Made by a program: the position numbers and the translations under genes
Shown: positions 1-11,606 of the stretch, one piece after another
Layout of the letters: every line of letters begins with the position of its first letter
Numbering within the stretch: the first letter of the stretch is position 1
NCBI RefSeq assembly: GCF_029227915.1
Contig: NC_079879.1
Location: 32,246,501 to 32,310,500 of the forward strand
Direction of reading: 5' to 3'
DNA length: 64,000 nucleotides
DNA from: Hydractinia symbiolongicarpus
Taxonomy: Eukaryota > Cnidaria > Hydrozoa > Anthoathecata > Hydractiniidae
Notes under the pieces: model-generated
The model's input: the letters and a program-made list of their open reading frames with translations, nothing else
Told to the model about the DNA's origin: nothing
Databases searched by the model: none

Positions 1-2
1 AA

Positions 3-15
3 AGTTTCGAAAACT
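3..15. other. Quasi-palindrome AGTTT-CGA-AAACT at monomer start
   Basis: Five-base arms AGTTT and AAACT flank a 3-base spacer CGA, or CAA in other monomers. The element recurs in most monomers at the chosen monomer start. In one C-related subset it becomes AGCTT and AAGCT, keeping the arms complementary. Some D and E monomers (for example 43741 and 44487) read AACTT and lose pairing, so it is not universally kept. Confidence 0.7.
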
Positions 16-352
16 ACATTTCATTGACTTTCTAACGGTATCAGTCAGTTTGAGTTACAACGGGTTGCGTCACATCTTCGTACCAACATGTGTTTAGCGA
101 TATGTTTCTGATATTACTAGGTTCCATTGCTTTTAACAGTGAAACGATTGACTGTGTGACTTAATTGAACTGATTTTAGACTTCAAACTTATAAATGTGA
201 TAAATGAGACAATTGGACTTCAAGAAATAACATTCTTTTTAATTTGACATGATTGCTCGACTTCAGCTATTACACTGGGCTCTGTGGTGGTGTTATATTT
301 AAAAGTGTAGATAAATAAGTCAGTTTTAACTGTGGGACCGATCCTAGCCGTT

Positions 353-362
353 AGCGCGCGCT
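353..362. other. Conserved GC-rich 10-bp palindrome AGCGCGCGCT
   Basis: A perfect palindrome with three CpG, present near the end of most monomers about 12 bases before the next monomer start. It is the most GC-rich point of an AT-rich repeat and contains a BssHII site (GCGCGC). Variants are block-specific: AGCGTGCGCT (7079, 11929, 16410 areas), AGCACGCGCT (around 31421, 32166, 33656, 35890), ATCGCGCGCT (39620, 47827, 50431), AGCCGGCGCT (45590, 60493, 63103) and AGCGGGCGCT (57512, 60121, 62731), and a two-base shorter AGCGCGCT (32538, 34400, 40739, 53411). A role in protein binding or methylation is conjecture. Confidence 0.85.
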
Positions 363-1123
363 GAAGAAACAGAGAAAGTTTCAAAAACTACATTTCATTG
401 ACTTTCTAACGGTATCAGTCCGTTTGAGTTACAACGGTTGCGTCAAATATTCGTACCAACATGTATTTAGCGATACGTTTCTGATGTTACTAGGTTGCAT
501 CGCTTTTAACGGTGGAACGATTGACTATTGGACTTAATTGAACTGATTTTAGACTTTGAACTTATAAATGTGATAAATGAAACAATTGGATCCCCAGAAG
601 TAACATTCTTCTTAATTTGACATGATTGCTCGTCTTCAGCTTTCACACTGGGCGCTGTGGTAGCGCTTTACTTAAAAATAAAGATAAATAAGTCATTTTT
701 TACTGTGGGACCAATCCTAACCCTTAGCGCGCGCTGAAGAAATAGAGAAAGTTTCGAAAACTACATTTCATTGACTTACAAATGGTATCAGTCCGTTTGA
801 GTTACAACGGCTTGCGTCACATATTCGTACCAACATGTGCTTAGCGATATGTTTCTGATATTACTAGGTTCCATCGCTTTTAACGGTGGAACGATTGACT
901 ATGGGACTTAATTGAACTGATTTTAGACTTTAAACTTATAAATGTGATAAATGAAACAATTGGATTCCCAGAAGTAACCTTCTTCTTAATTTGACATGAT
1001 TGCTCGACTTCAGCTTTCACACTGGGCGCTGTGGTAGCGCTTTACTTAAAAATGTAGATAAATAAGTCATCTTTTACTGTGGGAAAAATCCTAGCCGTTA
1101 GCGCGCGCTGACGAAATAGGATC

Positions 1124-1136
1124 AGCTTTAAAAGCT
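1124..1136. other. Covariant quasi-palindrome AGCTT-TAA-AAGCT
   Basis: Counterpart of AGTTT...AAACT in other monomers. T to C in the left arm is matched by A to G in the right arm, so pairing is kept. The same pair of changes occurs together in monomers such as 3363, 31442, 33677, 34421, 34792, 35911, 36284, 37403, 38521, 40014, 41876, 45978, 46724, 48587, 51192 and 52686; the monomer at 54549 has a two-base loop but intact arms. Confidence 0.75.
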
Positions 1137-2241
1137 ACATTTCATTGACTTACTAATGGTATCAGTCCGTTGGAGTTACAACAATTTGCGTCACACATTC
1201 GTACCAACATGTGCTTAGCGATATGTTTCTGATATTACTAGGTTCCATCGCTTTTAACAGTGAAACGATTGACTGTGTGAGTTAATTGAACTGATTTTAG
1301 ACTTCAAACTTATAAATGTGATAAATGAGACAATTGGATCCCAAGAAATAACATTCTTCTTAATTTGACATCATTGCTCGACTTCGGCTATTACAGCGGG
1401 CTCTGTGTTGGTACTTTATTTAAAAGTGTAGATAAATAAGTCAGTTTTAACTGTGGGGCCAATCCTAGCCGTTAGCGCGCGCTGCAGAAATAGAGAAAGT
1501 TTCAAAAACTATATTTCATTGACTTTCTAACGGTATCAGTCCGTTTGAGTTACAACGGTTGCGTCACATATTCGTACCAACATGTATTTAGCGATACGTT
1601 TCTGATGTTACTAGGTTGCATCGCTTTTAACGGTGGAACGATTAACTATTGGACTTAATTGAACTGATTTTAGACTTTAAACTTATAAATGTAATAAATG
1701 AAACAATTGGATCCCCAGACGTAACATTCTTCTAAATTTAACATGATTGCTCGACTTCAGCTTTCACACTGGCCGCTGTGGTAGCGCTTTACTTAAAAAT
1801 GTAGATAAATAAGTCATTTTTTACTGTGGGACCAATCCTTACCGTTAGCGCGCGCTGTAGAAATAGAGAAAGTTTCGAAAACTACATTTCATTGACTTTC
1901 TAACGGCATCAGTCCGTTTAAGTTACAACGGTTGCGTCACATATTCGTACCAACATGTATTTAGCGATACGTTTCTGATGTTACTAGGTTGCATCGCCTT
2001 TAACGGTGGAACGATTAACTATTGGACTTAATTGAACTGATTTTAGACTTTGAACTTATAAATGTAATAAATGAAACAATTGGATCCCCAGACGTAACAT
2101 TCTTCTAAATTTGACATGATTGCTCGACTTCAGCTTTCACACTGGCCGCTGTGGTAGTGCTTTACTTAAAAATGTAGATAAATAAGTCATTTTTTACTGT
2201 GGGACCAATCCTAACCGTTAGCGCGCGCTGAAGAAATAGAG

Positions 2242-4483
2242 AAAGTTTCGAAAACTACATTTCATTGACTTTCTAACGGTATCAGTCAGTTTGAGTTACA
2301 ACGGGTTGCGTCACATCTTCGTACCAACATGTGTTTAGCGATATGTTTCTGATATTACTAGGTTCCATTGCTTTTAACAGTGAAACGATTGACTGTGTGA
2401 CTTAATTGAACTGATTTTAGACTTCAAACTTATAAATGTGATAAATGAGACAATTGGACTTCAAGAAATAACATTCTTTTTAATTTGACATGATTGCTCG
2501 ACTTCAGCTATTACACTGGGCTCTGTGGTGGTGTTATATTTAAAAGTGTAGATAAATAAGTCAGTTTTAACTGTGGGACCGATCCTAGCCGTTAGCGCGC
2601 GCTGAAGAAACAGAGAAAGTTTCAAAAACTACATTTCATTGACTTTCTAACGGTATCAGTCCGTTTGAGTTACAACGGTTGCGTCAAATATTCGTACCAA
2701 CATGTATTTAGCGATACGTTTCTGATGTTACTAGGTTGCATCGCTTTTAACGGTGGAACGATTGACTATTGGACTTAATTGAACTGATTTTAGACTTTGA
2801 ACTTATAAATGTGATAAATGAAACAATTGGATCCCCAGAAGTAACATTCTTCTTAATTTGACATGATTGCTCGTCTTCAGCTTTCACACTGGGCGCTGTG
2901 GTAGCGCTTTACTTAAAAATAAAGATAAATAAGTCATTTTTTACTGTGGGACCAATCCTAACCCTTAGCGCGCGCTGAAGAAATAGAGAAAGTTTCGAAA
3001 ACTACATTTCATTGACTTACAAATGGTATCAGTCCGTTTGAGTTACAACGGCTTGCGTCACATATTCGTACCAACATGTGCTTAGCGATATGTTTCTGAT
3101 ATTACTAGGTTCCATCGCTTTTAACGGTGGAACGATTGACTATGGGACTTAATTGAACTGATTTTAGACTTTAAACTTATAAATGTGATAAATGAAACAA
3201 TTGGATTCCCAGAAGTAACCTTCTTCTTAATTTGACATGATTGCTCGACTTCAGCTTTCACACTGGGCGCTGTGGTAGCGCTTTACTTAAAAATGTAGAT
3301 AAATAAGTCATCTTTTACTGTGGGAAAAATCCTAGCCGTTAGCGCGCGCTGACGAAATAGGATCAGCTTTAAAAGCTACATTTCATTGACTTACTAATGG
3401 TATCAGTCCGTTGGAGTTACAACAATTTGCGTCACACATTCGTACCAACATGTGCTTAGCGATATGTTTCTGATATTACTAGGTTCCATCGCTTTTAACA
3501 GTGAAACGATTGACTGTGTGAGTTAATTGAACTGATTTTAGACTTCAAACTTATAAATGTGATAAATGAGACAATTGGATCCCAAGAAATAACATTCTTC
3601 TTAATTTGACATCATTGCTCGACTTCGGCTATTACAGCGGGCTCTGTGTTGGTACTTTATTTAAAAGTGTAGATAAATAAGTCAGTTTTAACTGTGGGGC
3701 CAATCCTAGCCGTTAGCGCGCGCTGCAGAAATAGAGAAAGTTTCAAAAACTATATTTCATTGACTTTCTAACGGTATCAGTCCGTTTGAGTTACAACGGT
3801 TGCGTCACATATTCGTACCAACATGTATTTAGCGATACGTTTCTGATGTTACTAGGTTGCATCGCTTTTAACGGTGGAACGACTGACTATTGGACTTAAT
3901 TGAACTGATTTTAGACTTTGAACTTATAAATGTGATAAATAAAGCAATTGGATCCCCAGAAGTAACATTCTTCTTAATTTGACATGATTGCTCGACTTCA
4001 GCTTTCACACTGGGCGCTGTGGTAGCGCTTTACTCAAAAATGTAGATAAATAAGTCATTTTTTACTGTGGGACCAATCCTAACCGTTAGCGCGCGCTGAA
4101 GAAATAGAGAAAGTTTCGAAAACTACATTTTATTGACTTTCTAACGGTATCAGTCCGCTTGAGTTACAACGGGTTTTGTCACATATTCGTACCAACATGT
4201 GTTTAGCGATATGTTTCTGATATTACTAGGTTCCATTGCTTTTAACAGTGAAACGATTGACTGTGTGACTTAATTGAACTTATTTTAGACTTCAAACTTA
4301 TAAATGTGATAAATGAGACAATTGGACTCCAAGAAGTAATATTTTTTTTAATTTGACATGATTGCTCGACTTCAGCTATTACACTGGGCTCTGTGGTGGT
4401 GCTATATTTAAAAGTGTAGATAAATAAGTCAGTTTTAACTGTGGGACCAATCCTAGCCGTTAGCGCGCGCTGAAGAAATAGAG
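2242..4483 (+). repeat. 2241-bp higher-order unit, copy 2
   Basis: Monomers start at 2242, 2616, 2989, 3363, 3737 and 4110. It is identical as far as I can see to copy 1 until 3882. The remainder of monomer 3737 is a normal B type, and 4110 is a type A monomer unlike the sixth monomer of copy 1. The duplicated tract therefore ends inside the fifth monomer, and the fifth and sixth monomers were replaced or exchanged. Confidence 0.9.
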
Positions 4484-7400
4484 AAAGTTTCAAACACTAC
4501 ATTTCATTGACTTTCTAACGGTATCTGTCCGTTTGAGTTACAACGGTTTGCGTCACATATTCGTACCAACATGTGTTTAGCGATATTTTTCTGATATTAC
4601 TAGGTTCCATCGCTTTTAACAGTGAAACGATTGACTGTGTGACTTAATTGAACTGATTTTAAATTTCATACTTATAAATGTGATAAATGAGACAATTGGA
4701 TCCCAAGAAATAACATTCTTCTTAATTTGACATGATTGCTCGACTTCGGCTATTACACTGGGCTCTGTGGTGGTGCTTTATTTAAAAGTGTAGATAAATA
4801 AGTCAGTTTTAACTGTGGGACCAATCCTAGCCGTTAGCGCGCGCTGAAGAAATAGAGAAAATTTCAATAACTACATTTCATTGACTTTCTAACGGTATCA
4901 GTCCGTTTGAGTTACAACGGTTGCGACAAATATTCGTACCAACATGTATTTAGCGATACGTTTCTGATGTTACTAGGTTGGATCGCTTTTAACGGTGGAA
5001 CGATTGACTATTGGACTTAATTGAACTGATTTTAGACTTTGAACTTATAAATGTGATAAATGAAACAATTGGATCCCCAGAAGTAACATTCTTCTTAATT
5101 TGACATGATTGCTCGACTTCAGCTTTCACACTGGGCGCTGTGGTGGCGCTTTACTTAAAAATGTAGATAAATAAGTCATTTTTTACTGTGGGACCAATCC
5201 TAACCGTTAGCGCGCGCTGAAGAAATAGAGAAAGTTTCGAAAACTACATTTCATTGACTTTCTAACGGTATCAGCCCGTTTGAGTTACAACGGTTGCGTC
5301 ACATATTCGTACCAACATGTATTTAGCGATATGTTTCTGATGTTACTAGGTTGCATCGCTTTTAACGGTGGAACGATTGACTATGGGACTTAATTGAACT
5401 GATTTTAGACTTTAAGCTTATAAATGTGATAAATGAAACAATTGGATCCCCAGAAGTAACCTTTTTCTTAATTTGACATGATTGCTCGACTTCAGCTTTC
5501 ACAATGGGCGCTGTGGTAGCGCTTTACTTAAAAATGTAGATAAATAAGTCATTTTTAACTGTGGGACCAATCCTAGCCGTTAGCGCGCGCTGAAGAAATA
5601 GAGAAAGTTTCGAACACTACATTTCATTGACTTTCTAACGGTATCTGTCCGTTTGAGATACAACGGTTTGCGTCACATATTCGTACCAACATGTGTTTAG
5701 CGATATGTTTCTGATATTACTAGGTTCCATCGCTTTTAACAGTGAAACGATTGACTGTGTGACTTAATTGAACTGATTTTAGACTCCATACTTATAAATG
5801 TGATAAATGAGACAATTGGATCCCAAGAAATAACATTCTTCTTAATTTGACATGATTGCTCGGCTTCGGCTATTACACTGGGCACTGTGGTGGTGCTTTA
5901 TTTAAAAGTGTAGATAAATAAGTCATTTTTTACTGTGGGACCAATCCTAACCGTTAGCGCGCGCTGAAGAAATAGAGAAAGTTTCAAAAACCACATTTCA
6001 TTGACTTTCTAACGGTATCAGCCCGTTTGAGTTACAACGGTTGCGTCACATATTCGTACCAACATGTATTTAGCGATACGTTTCTGATGTTACTAGGTTG
6101 CATCGCTTTTAACGGTGGAACGATTGACTATTGGACTTAATTGAACTGATTTTAGACTTTGAACTTATAAATGTGATAAATGAAACAATCGGATCCCCAG
6201 AAGTAACATTCTTCTTAATTTGACATGATTTCTCGACTTCAGCTTTCACACTGGGCGCTGTGGTAGCGCTTTACTCAAAAATGTAGATAAATAAGTCATT
6301 TTTTACTGTGGTACCAATCCTAACCGTTAGCGCGCGCTGAAGAAATAGAGAATGTTTCAAAAACTACATTTCATTGACTTTCTAACGGTATCAGTCCGCT
6401 TGAGTTACAACGGGTTGGGTCACATCTTCGTACCAACATGTGTTTAGCGATATGTTTCTGATATTACTACGTTCCATTGCTTTTAACAGTGAAACGATTG
6501 ACTGTGTGACTTAATTGAACTGATTTTAGACTTCAAACTTATAAATGTGATAAATGAGACAATTGGACTCCAAGAATTAACATTCTTTTTAATTTGACAT
6601 GATTGCTCGACTTCAGCTATTACACTGGGCTCTGTGGTGGTGCTATATTTAAAAGTGTAGATAAATAAGTCAGTTTTAACTGTGGGACCAATCCTAGCCG
6701 TTAGCGCGCGCTGAAGAAATAGAGAAAGTTTCAAACACTACATTTCATTGCCTTTCTAACGGTATCTGTCCGTTTGAGTTACAACGGTTTGCGTCGCATA
6801 TTCGTACCAACATGTGTTTAGCGATATGTTTCTGATATTACTAGGTTCCATCGCTTTTAACAGTGAAACGATTGACTGTGTGCCTTAATTGAACTGATTT
6901 TAGACTTCATACTTATAAATGTGATAAATGAGACAATTGGATCTCAAGAAATAACATTCTTCTTAATTTGACATGATTGCTCGACTTCGGCTATTACACT
7001 GGGCTCTGTGGTGGTGCTTTATTTAAAAGTGTAGATAAATAAGTCAGTTTTAACTGTGGGACCAATCCTAGCCGTTAGCGTGCGCTGAAGAAATAGAGAA
7101 AGTTTCAAAAACTACATTTCATTGACTTTCTAACGGTATCAGTCCGTTTGAGTTACAACGGTTGCGTCAAATATTCGTACCAACATGTATTTAGCGATAC
7201 GTTTCTGATGTTACTAGGTTGCATCGCTTTTAACGGTGGAACGATTGACTATTGGACTTAATTGAACTGATTTTAGACTTTGAACTTATAAATGTGATAA
7301 ATGAAACAATTGGATCCCCTGAAGTAACATTTTTCTTAATTTGACATGATTGCTCGACTTCAGCTTTCACACTGGGCGCTGTGGTAGCGCTTTACTTAAA

Positions 7401-7892
7401 AATGTAGATAAATAAGTCATTTCTTACTGTGGGACCAATCCTAACCGTTAGCGCGCGCTGAAGAAATAGAGAAAGTTTCGAAAACTAGATTTCATTGACT
7501 TTCCAACGGTATCAGCCCGTTTGAGTTACAACGGTTGCGTCACATATTCGTACCAACATGTATTTAGCGATATGTTTCTGATGTTACTAGGTTGCATCGC
7601 TTTTAACGGTGGAACGATTGACTATGGGACTTAATTGAACTGAATTTAGACTTTAAACTTATAAATGTGATAAATGAAACAATTGGATCTCCAGAAGTAA
7701 CCTTCTTCATAATTTGACATGATTGCTCGACTTCAGCTTTCACACTGGGCGCTGTGGTAGCGCTTTACTTAAAAATGTAGATAAATAAGTCATTTTTTAC
7801 TGTGGGACCAATCCTAACCGTTAGCGCGCGCTGAAGAAATAGAGAAAGTTTCGAAAACTACATTTCATTGACTTTCTAACGGTATCAGTCCA
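4484..7892 (+). repeat. Mixed type A/B satellite monomers
   Basis: Monomers start at 4484, 4858, 5231, 5604, 5978, 6351, 6725, 7099, 7472 and 7845. Types A and B are interleaved without an internal tandem unit. Two tracts here have close copies downstream: 6361-7891 corresponds to 15692-17222 (offset 9331), and 6757-8999 corresponds to 11607-13849 (offset 4850). Shared private changes include GGGTTGGGTC, GTGTGCCTTAATTG, CTTCATACTTATAAATG and the palindrome variant AGCGTGCGCT. Confidence 0.9.
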
Positions 7893-9385
7893 TTTGAGTT
7901 ACAACGGGTTGCGTCACATCTTCGTAACAACATGTGTTTAGCGATATGTTTCTGATATTACTAGGTTCCATTGCTTTTAACAGTGAAACGATTGCCTGTG
8001 TGACTTAATTCAACTGATTTTAGACTTCAAACTTATAAATGTGATAAATGAGACAATTGGACTCCAAGAAATAACATTCTTTTTAATTTGACATGATTGC
8101 TCGTCTTCAGCTATTACACTGGGCTCTGTGGTGGTGCTATATTTAAAAGTGTAGATAAATAAGTCATTTTTTACTGTGGGACCAATCCTAACCGTTAGCG
8201 CGCGCTGAAGAAATAGAGAAAGTTTCGAAAACTACATTTCATTGACTTTCTAACGGTATCAGCCCGTTTGAGTTACAACGGTTGCGTCACATATTCGTAC
8301 CAACATGTATTTAGCTATATGTTTCTGATGTTACTAGGTTGCATCGCTTTTAACGGTGGAACGATTGACTATGGGACTTAATTGAACTGATTTTAGACTT
8401 TAAACTTATAAATGTGATAAATGAAACAATTGGACTACAAGAAATAACATTCTTTTTGATTTGACACGATTGCTCGACTTCAGCTATTACACTGGGCTTT
8501 GTGGTGGTGCTATGTTTAAAAGTGTAGATAAATAAGTCAGTTTTAACTGTGGGACCAATCCTAGCCGTTAGCGCGCGCTGAAGAAATAGAGAAAGTTTCA
8601 AAAACTACATTTCATTGACTTTCTAACGGTATCAGTCCGTTTGAGTTACAACGGTTGCGTCACGTATTCGTACCAACATACATTTAGCGATATGTTTCTG
8701 ATATTACTAGGTTGCATCGCTTTTAACGGTGGAACGATTGACTATTGGACTTAATTGAACTGATTTTAGACTTTGAACTTATAAATGTGATAAATGAAAC
8801 AATCGGATCCCCAGAAGTAACATTCTTCTTAATTTGACATGATTTCTCGACTTCAGCTTTCACACTGGGCGCTGTGGTAGCGCTTTACTCAAAAATGTAG
8901 ATAAATAAGTCATTTTTTACTGTGGTACCAATCCTAACCGTTAGCGCGCGCTGAAGAAATATAGAATGTTTCAAAAACTACATTTCATTGACTTTCTAAA
9001 GGTATCAATCTGTTTAAGTTACAACGGTTGCGTCACCTATTCGTACCAACGTGCATTGAGCGATATTTTTCTTATATTGCTAGGTTGCATCGCTTTTAAC
9101 AGTGAAATCATTGACTGTGGGACTTAACTGAACTGATTTTGGACTTTGACCTTATATATGTGATGAATGAGCCTATTTGATTCCAAGAAATAACATTCTT
9201 CTTAATTTGACATGATTGCTGGAACTCAGCGATTACACTGGCCGCTGTGATAGCGCTTTATTTAAAACTGTAAATAAATAAGTTATTTTTTACTGTTGGA
9301 TTAATCCTAGTGGTTAGCCCGCGCTGAAGAAATAGAGACAGTTTCAAAAACTACATTTCATTGACTTTCTAACGGCATCAGTTCG
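7893..9385 (+). repeat. 1493-bp tandem unit, copy 1 (4 monomers)
   Basis: Monomer starts inside are 8219, 8592, 8965 and 9338, the unit being out of phase with the monomer start. It joins A-, B- and E-type monomers. The E-type monomer at 8965 has TTGAGCGATATTTTTCTTATATTGC, ACTTAACTGAACTG and GTTAGCCCGCGCTG. The same order repeats directly at 9386-10878 with no difference I noticed. Confidence 0.9.
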
Positions 9386-10878
9386 TTTGAGTTACAACGG
9401 GTTGCGTCACATCTTCGTAACAACATGTGTTTAGCGATATGTTTCTGATATTACTAGGTTCCATTGCTTTTAACAGTGAAACGATTGCCTGTGTGACTTA
9501 ATTCAACTGATTTTAGACTTCAAACTTATAAATGTGATAAATGAGACAATTGGACTCCAAGAAATAACATTCTTTTTAATTTGACATGATTGCTCGTCTT
9601 CAGCTATTACACTGGGCTCTGTGGTGGTGCTATATTTAAAAGTGTAGATAAATAAGTCATTTTTTACTGTGGGACCAATCCTAACCGTTAGCGCGCGCTG
9701 AAGAAATAGAGAAAGTTTCGAAAACTACATTTCATTGACTTTCTAACGGTATCAGCCCGTTTGAGTTACAACGGTTGCGTCACATATTCGTACCAACATG
9801 TATTTAGCTATATGTTTCTGATGTTACTAGGTTGCATCGCTTTTAACGGTGGAACGATTGACTATGGGACTTAATTGAACTGATTTTAGACTTTAAACTT
9901 ATAAATGTGATAAATGAAACAATTGGACTACAAGAAATAACATTCTTTTTGATTTGACACGATTGCTCGACTTCAGCTATTACACTGGGCTTTGTGGTGG
10001 TGCTATGTTTAAAAGTGTAGATAAATAAGTCAGTTTTAACTGTGGGACCAATCCTAGCCGTTAGCGCGCGCTGAAGAAATAGAGAAAGTTTCAAAAACTA
10101 CATTTCATTGACTTTCTAACGGTATCAGTCCGTTTGAGTTACAACGGTTGCGTCACGTATTCGTACCAACATACATTTAGCGATATGTTTCTGATATTAC
10201 TAGGTTGCATCGCTTTTAACGGTGGAACGATTGACTATTGGACTTAATTGAACTGATTTTAGACTTTGAACTTATAAATGTGATAAATGAAACAATCGGA
10301 TCCCCAGAAGTAACATTCTTCTTAATTTGACATGATTTCTCGACTTCAGCTTTCACACTGGGCGCTGTGGTAGCGCTTTACTCAAAAATGTAGATAAATA
10401 AGTCATTTTTTACTGTGGTACCAATCCTAACCGTTAGCGCGCGCTGAAGAAATATAGAATGTTTCAAAAACTACATTTCATTGACTTTCTAAAGGTATCA
10501 ATCTGTTTAAGTTACAACGGTTGCGTCACCTATTCGTACCAACGTGCATTGAGCGATATTTTTCTTATATTGCTAGGTTGCATCGCTTTTAACAGTGAAA
10601 TCATTGACTGTGGGACTTAACTGAACTGATTTTGGACTTTGACCTTATATATGTGATGAATGAGCCTATTTGATTCCAAGAAATAACATTCTTCTTAATT
10701 TGACATGATTGCTGGAACTCAGCGATTACACTGGCCGCTGTGATAGCGCTTTATTTAAAACTGTAAATAAATAAGTTATTTTTTACTGTTGGATTAATCC
10801 TAGTGGTTAGCCCGCGCTGAAGAAATAGAGACAGTTTCAAAAACTACATTTCATTGACTTTCTAACGGCATCAGTTCG
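9386..10878 (+). repeat. 1493-bp tandem unit, copy 2
   Basis: Monomer starts inside are 9712, 10085, 10458 and 10831. It is a near-exact copy of 7893-9385; the left junction is sharp, where GTTCGTTTGAG of the E-type monomer runs into the A-type sequence found at 7893. Such a unit is the expected product of an unequal exchange displaced by four monomers. Confidence 0.9.
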
Positions 10879-11606
10879 TTTGAGTTACAACGGTTGCGTC
10901 ACATATTCGTCCCAACATGTATTTAGCTATATTTTTCCGATATTTTAAGGTTGCTTTGCTTTTAACAGTGAAACGATTGACTGTGGGACTTAATTGAACT
11001 GATTTTGGACTTTGACCTTAATAATGTGATAAATGAGCCATATCGACACCAAGTAATAACATTCTTCTTAATTTGACATGATTGCTCGAACTCAGCAATT
11101 ACACTGGGCTCTGTGGTAGCGCTTTAAATAAAAGTGTAGATAAATAAGTCAGTTTCTACTGTGGGACCAATCATAACCGTTAGCCGCGCTGAAGAAATAG
11201 GGACAGTTTCAAAAACTACATTTCATCGACTTTCTAACGGTATCAGTCCGTTTGAGTTACAACGGTTGCGTCACATATTCGTACCAACATGTATTTAGCT
11301 ATATTTTTCCGATATTTTAAGGTTGCTTTGCTTTTAACAGTGAAACGACTGACTGTGGGATTTAATTTAACTGATTTTAACTTTGACCTTATATATGTGA
11401 TAAATTAGCCTATTGGACTCCCAGAAATAACATTCTTCTTAATTTGACATGATTGCTGGAACTCAGCGAAAACACTGGCCGCTGTGATAGTGCTTTATTT
11501 ATAACTGTAGATAAATAAGTTATTTTTTACTGTGGGACCAATCCTAGCCGTTAGCCCGCGCTGAAGAAATAGAGACAGTTTCAAAAACTACATTTCAATG
11601 AATTTC
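10879..11606 (+). repeat. Diverged E-type satellite monomers
   Basis: Monomers start at 11203 and 11575; the first part belongs to 10831. They are 372 bp and more diverged than their neighbours: TTTTCCGATATTTTAAGG, GCTTTGCTTTTAACAG, TTTAATTTAACTGATTTTAAC, CAGCGAAAACACTGG and TTAGCCGCGCTG. Part of this tract reappears at about 13960-14310. Confidence 0.85.

Larger units (their letters stand above)
1..374 (+). repeat. Representative satellite monomer (type A), 374 bp
   Basis: First complete monomer in the phase used here. Type A diagnostics are GGTTCCATTGC, AACAGTGAAACGATTGACTG, CTTCAAACTTATAAATG, GAGACAATTGG, CAAGAAATAACATTC, GGGCTCTGTGGTGGTG and AAGTCAGTTTTAACTG. Type B monomers (for example 375-747) instead read GGTTGCATCGC, AACGGTGGAACGATTGAC, ATGAAACAATTGGATCCCC, AGAAGTAACATTC, GGGCGCTGTGGTAGCGC and AAGTCATTTTTTACTG. 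CAATTG (MfeI) and, in many monomers, GGATCC (BamHI) lie mid-monomer. The length is about twice a nucleosome repeat, which is common for satellites, but phasing is not shown here. Confidence 0.95.
1..2241 (+). repeat. 2241-bp higher-order unit, copy 1 (6 monomers)
   Basis: Monomers start at 1, 375, 748, 1122, 1496 and 1869. Bases 1-1641 show no difference that I can see from 2242-3882. The two copies then diverge: 1642-2241 holds a pair of sister monomers (1496 and 1869) sharing private changes such as GTAATAAATG, CAGACGTAACATTC and TTCTAAATTT, which are absent from the equivalent part of copy 2. The window start cuts any further copy to the left. Confidence 0.9.

Noticed and set aside
92-108. 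CENP-B-box-like ATTCGTACCAACATG or CTTCGTACCAACATG
   Set aside because: The first half fits the NTTCGNNNNANNCGGGN pattern but the required CGGG is ATGT here, so the core is not met.
180-350. Ancient half-monomer duplication (GTGATAAATGAGACAATTGG against GTAGATAAATAAGTC...GTGGGACC)
   Set aside because: Only short AT-rich words match and spacing is irregular; not distinguishable from chance without alignment statistics.
361-390. Hammerhead-ribozyme-like motif: CTGAAGA followed by CGAAA, as known in some animal satellites
   Set aside because: The two core boxes are near in order and spacing, but the bases between them (AATAGAGAAAGTTT) cannot form the needed stem II, with A against C at the closing pair; no matching stem I/III or cleavage site was seen. 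A covariance-model search would settle it.
4242-4493. Minus-strand frame of 83 codons (MKLSLFLQRALTARIGPTV...) recurring about 15 times
   Set aside because: It lies wholly in the satellite, is interrupted in most of the 173 monomers, varies at the same rate as the rest of the repeat, and has no initiation context or known domain. Frames at 24328, 25712 and 27096 are the same frame with a longer start. A codon-position test over all monomers showing excess third-position change would reopen this.
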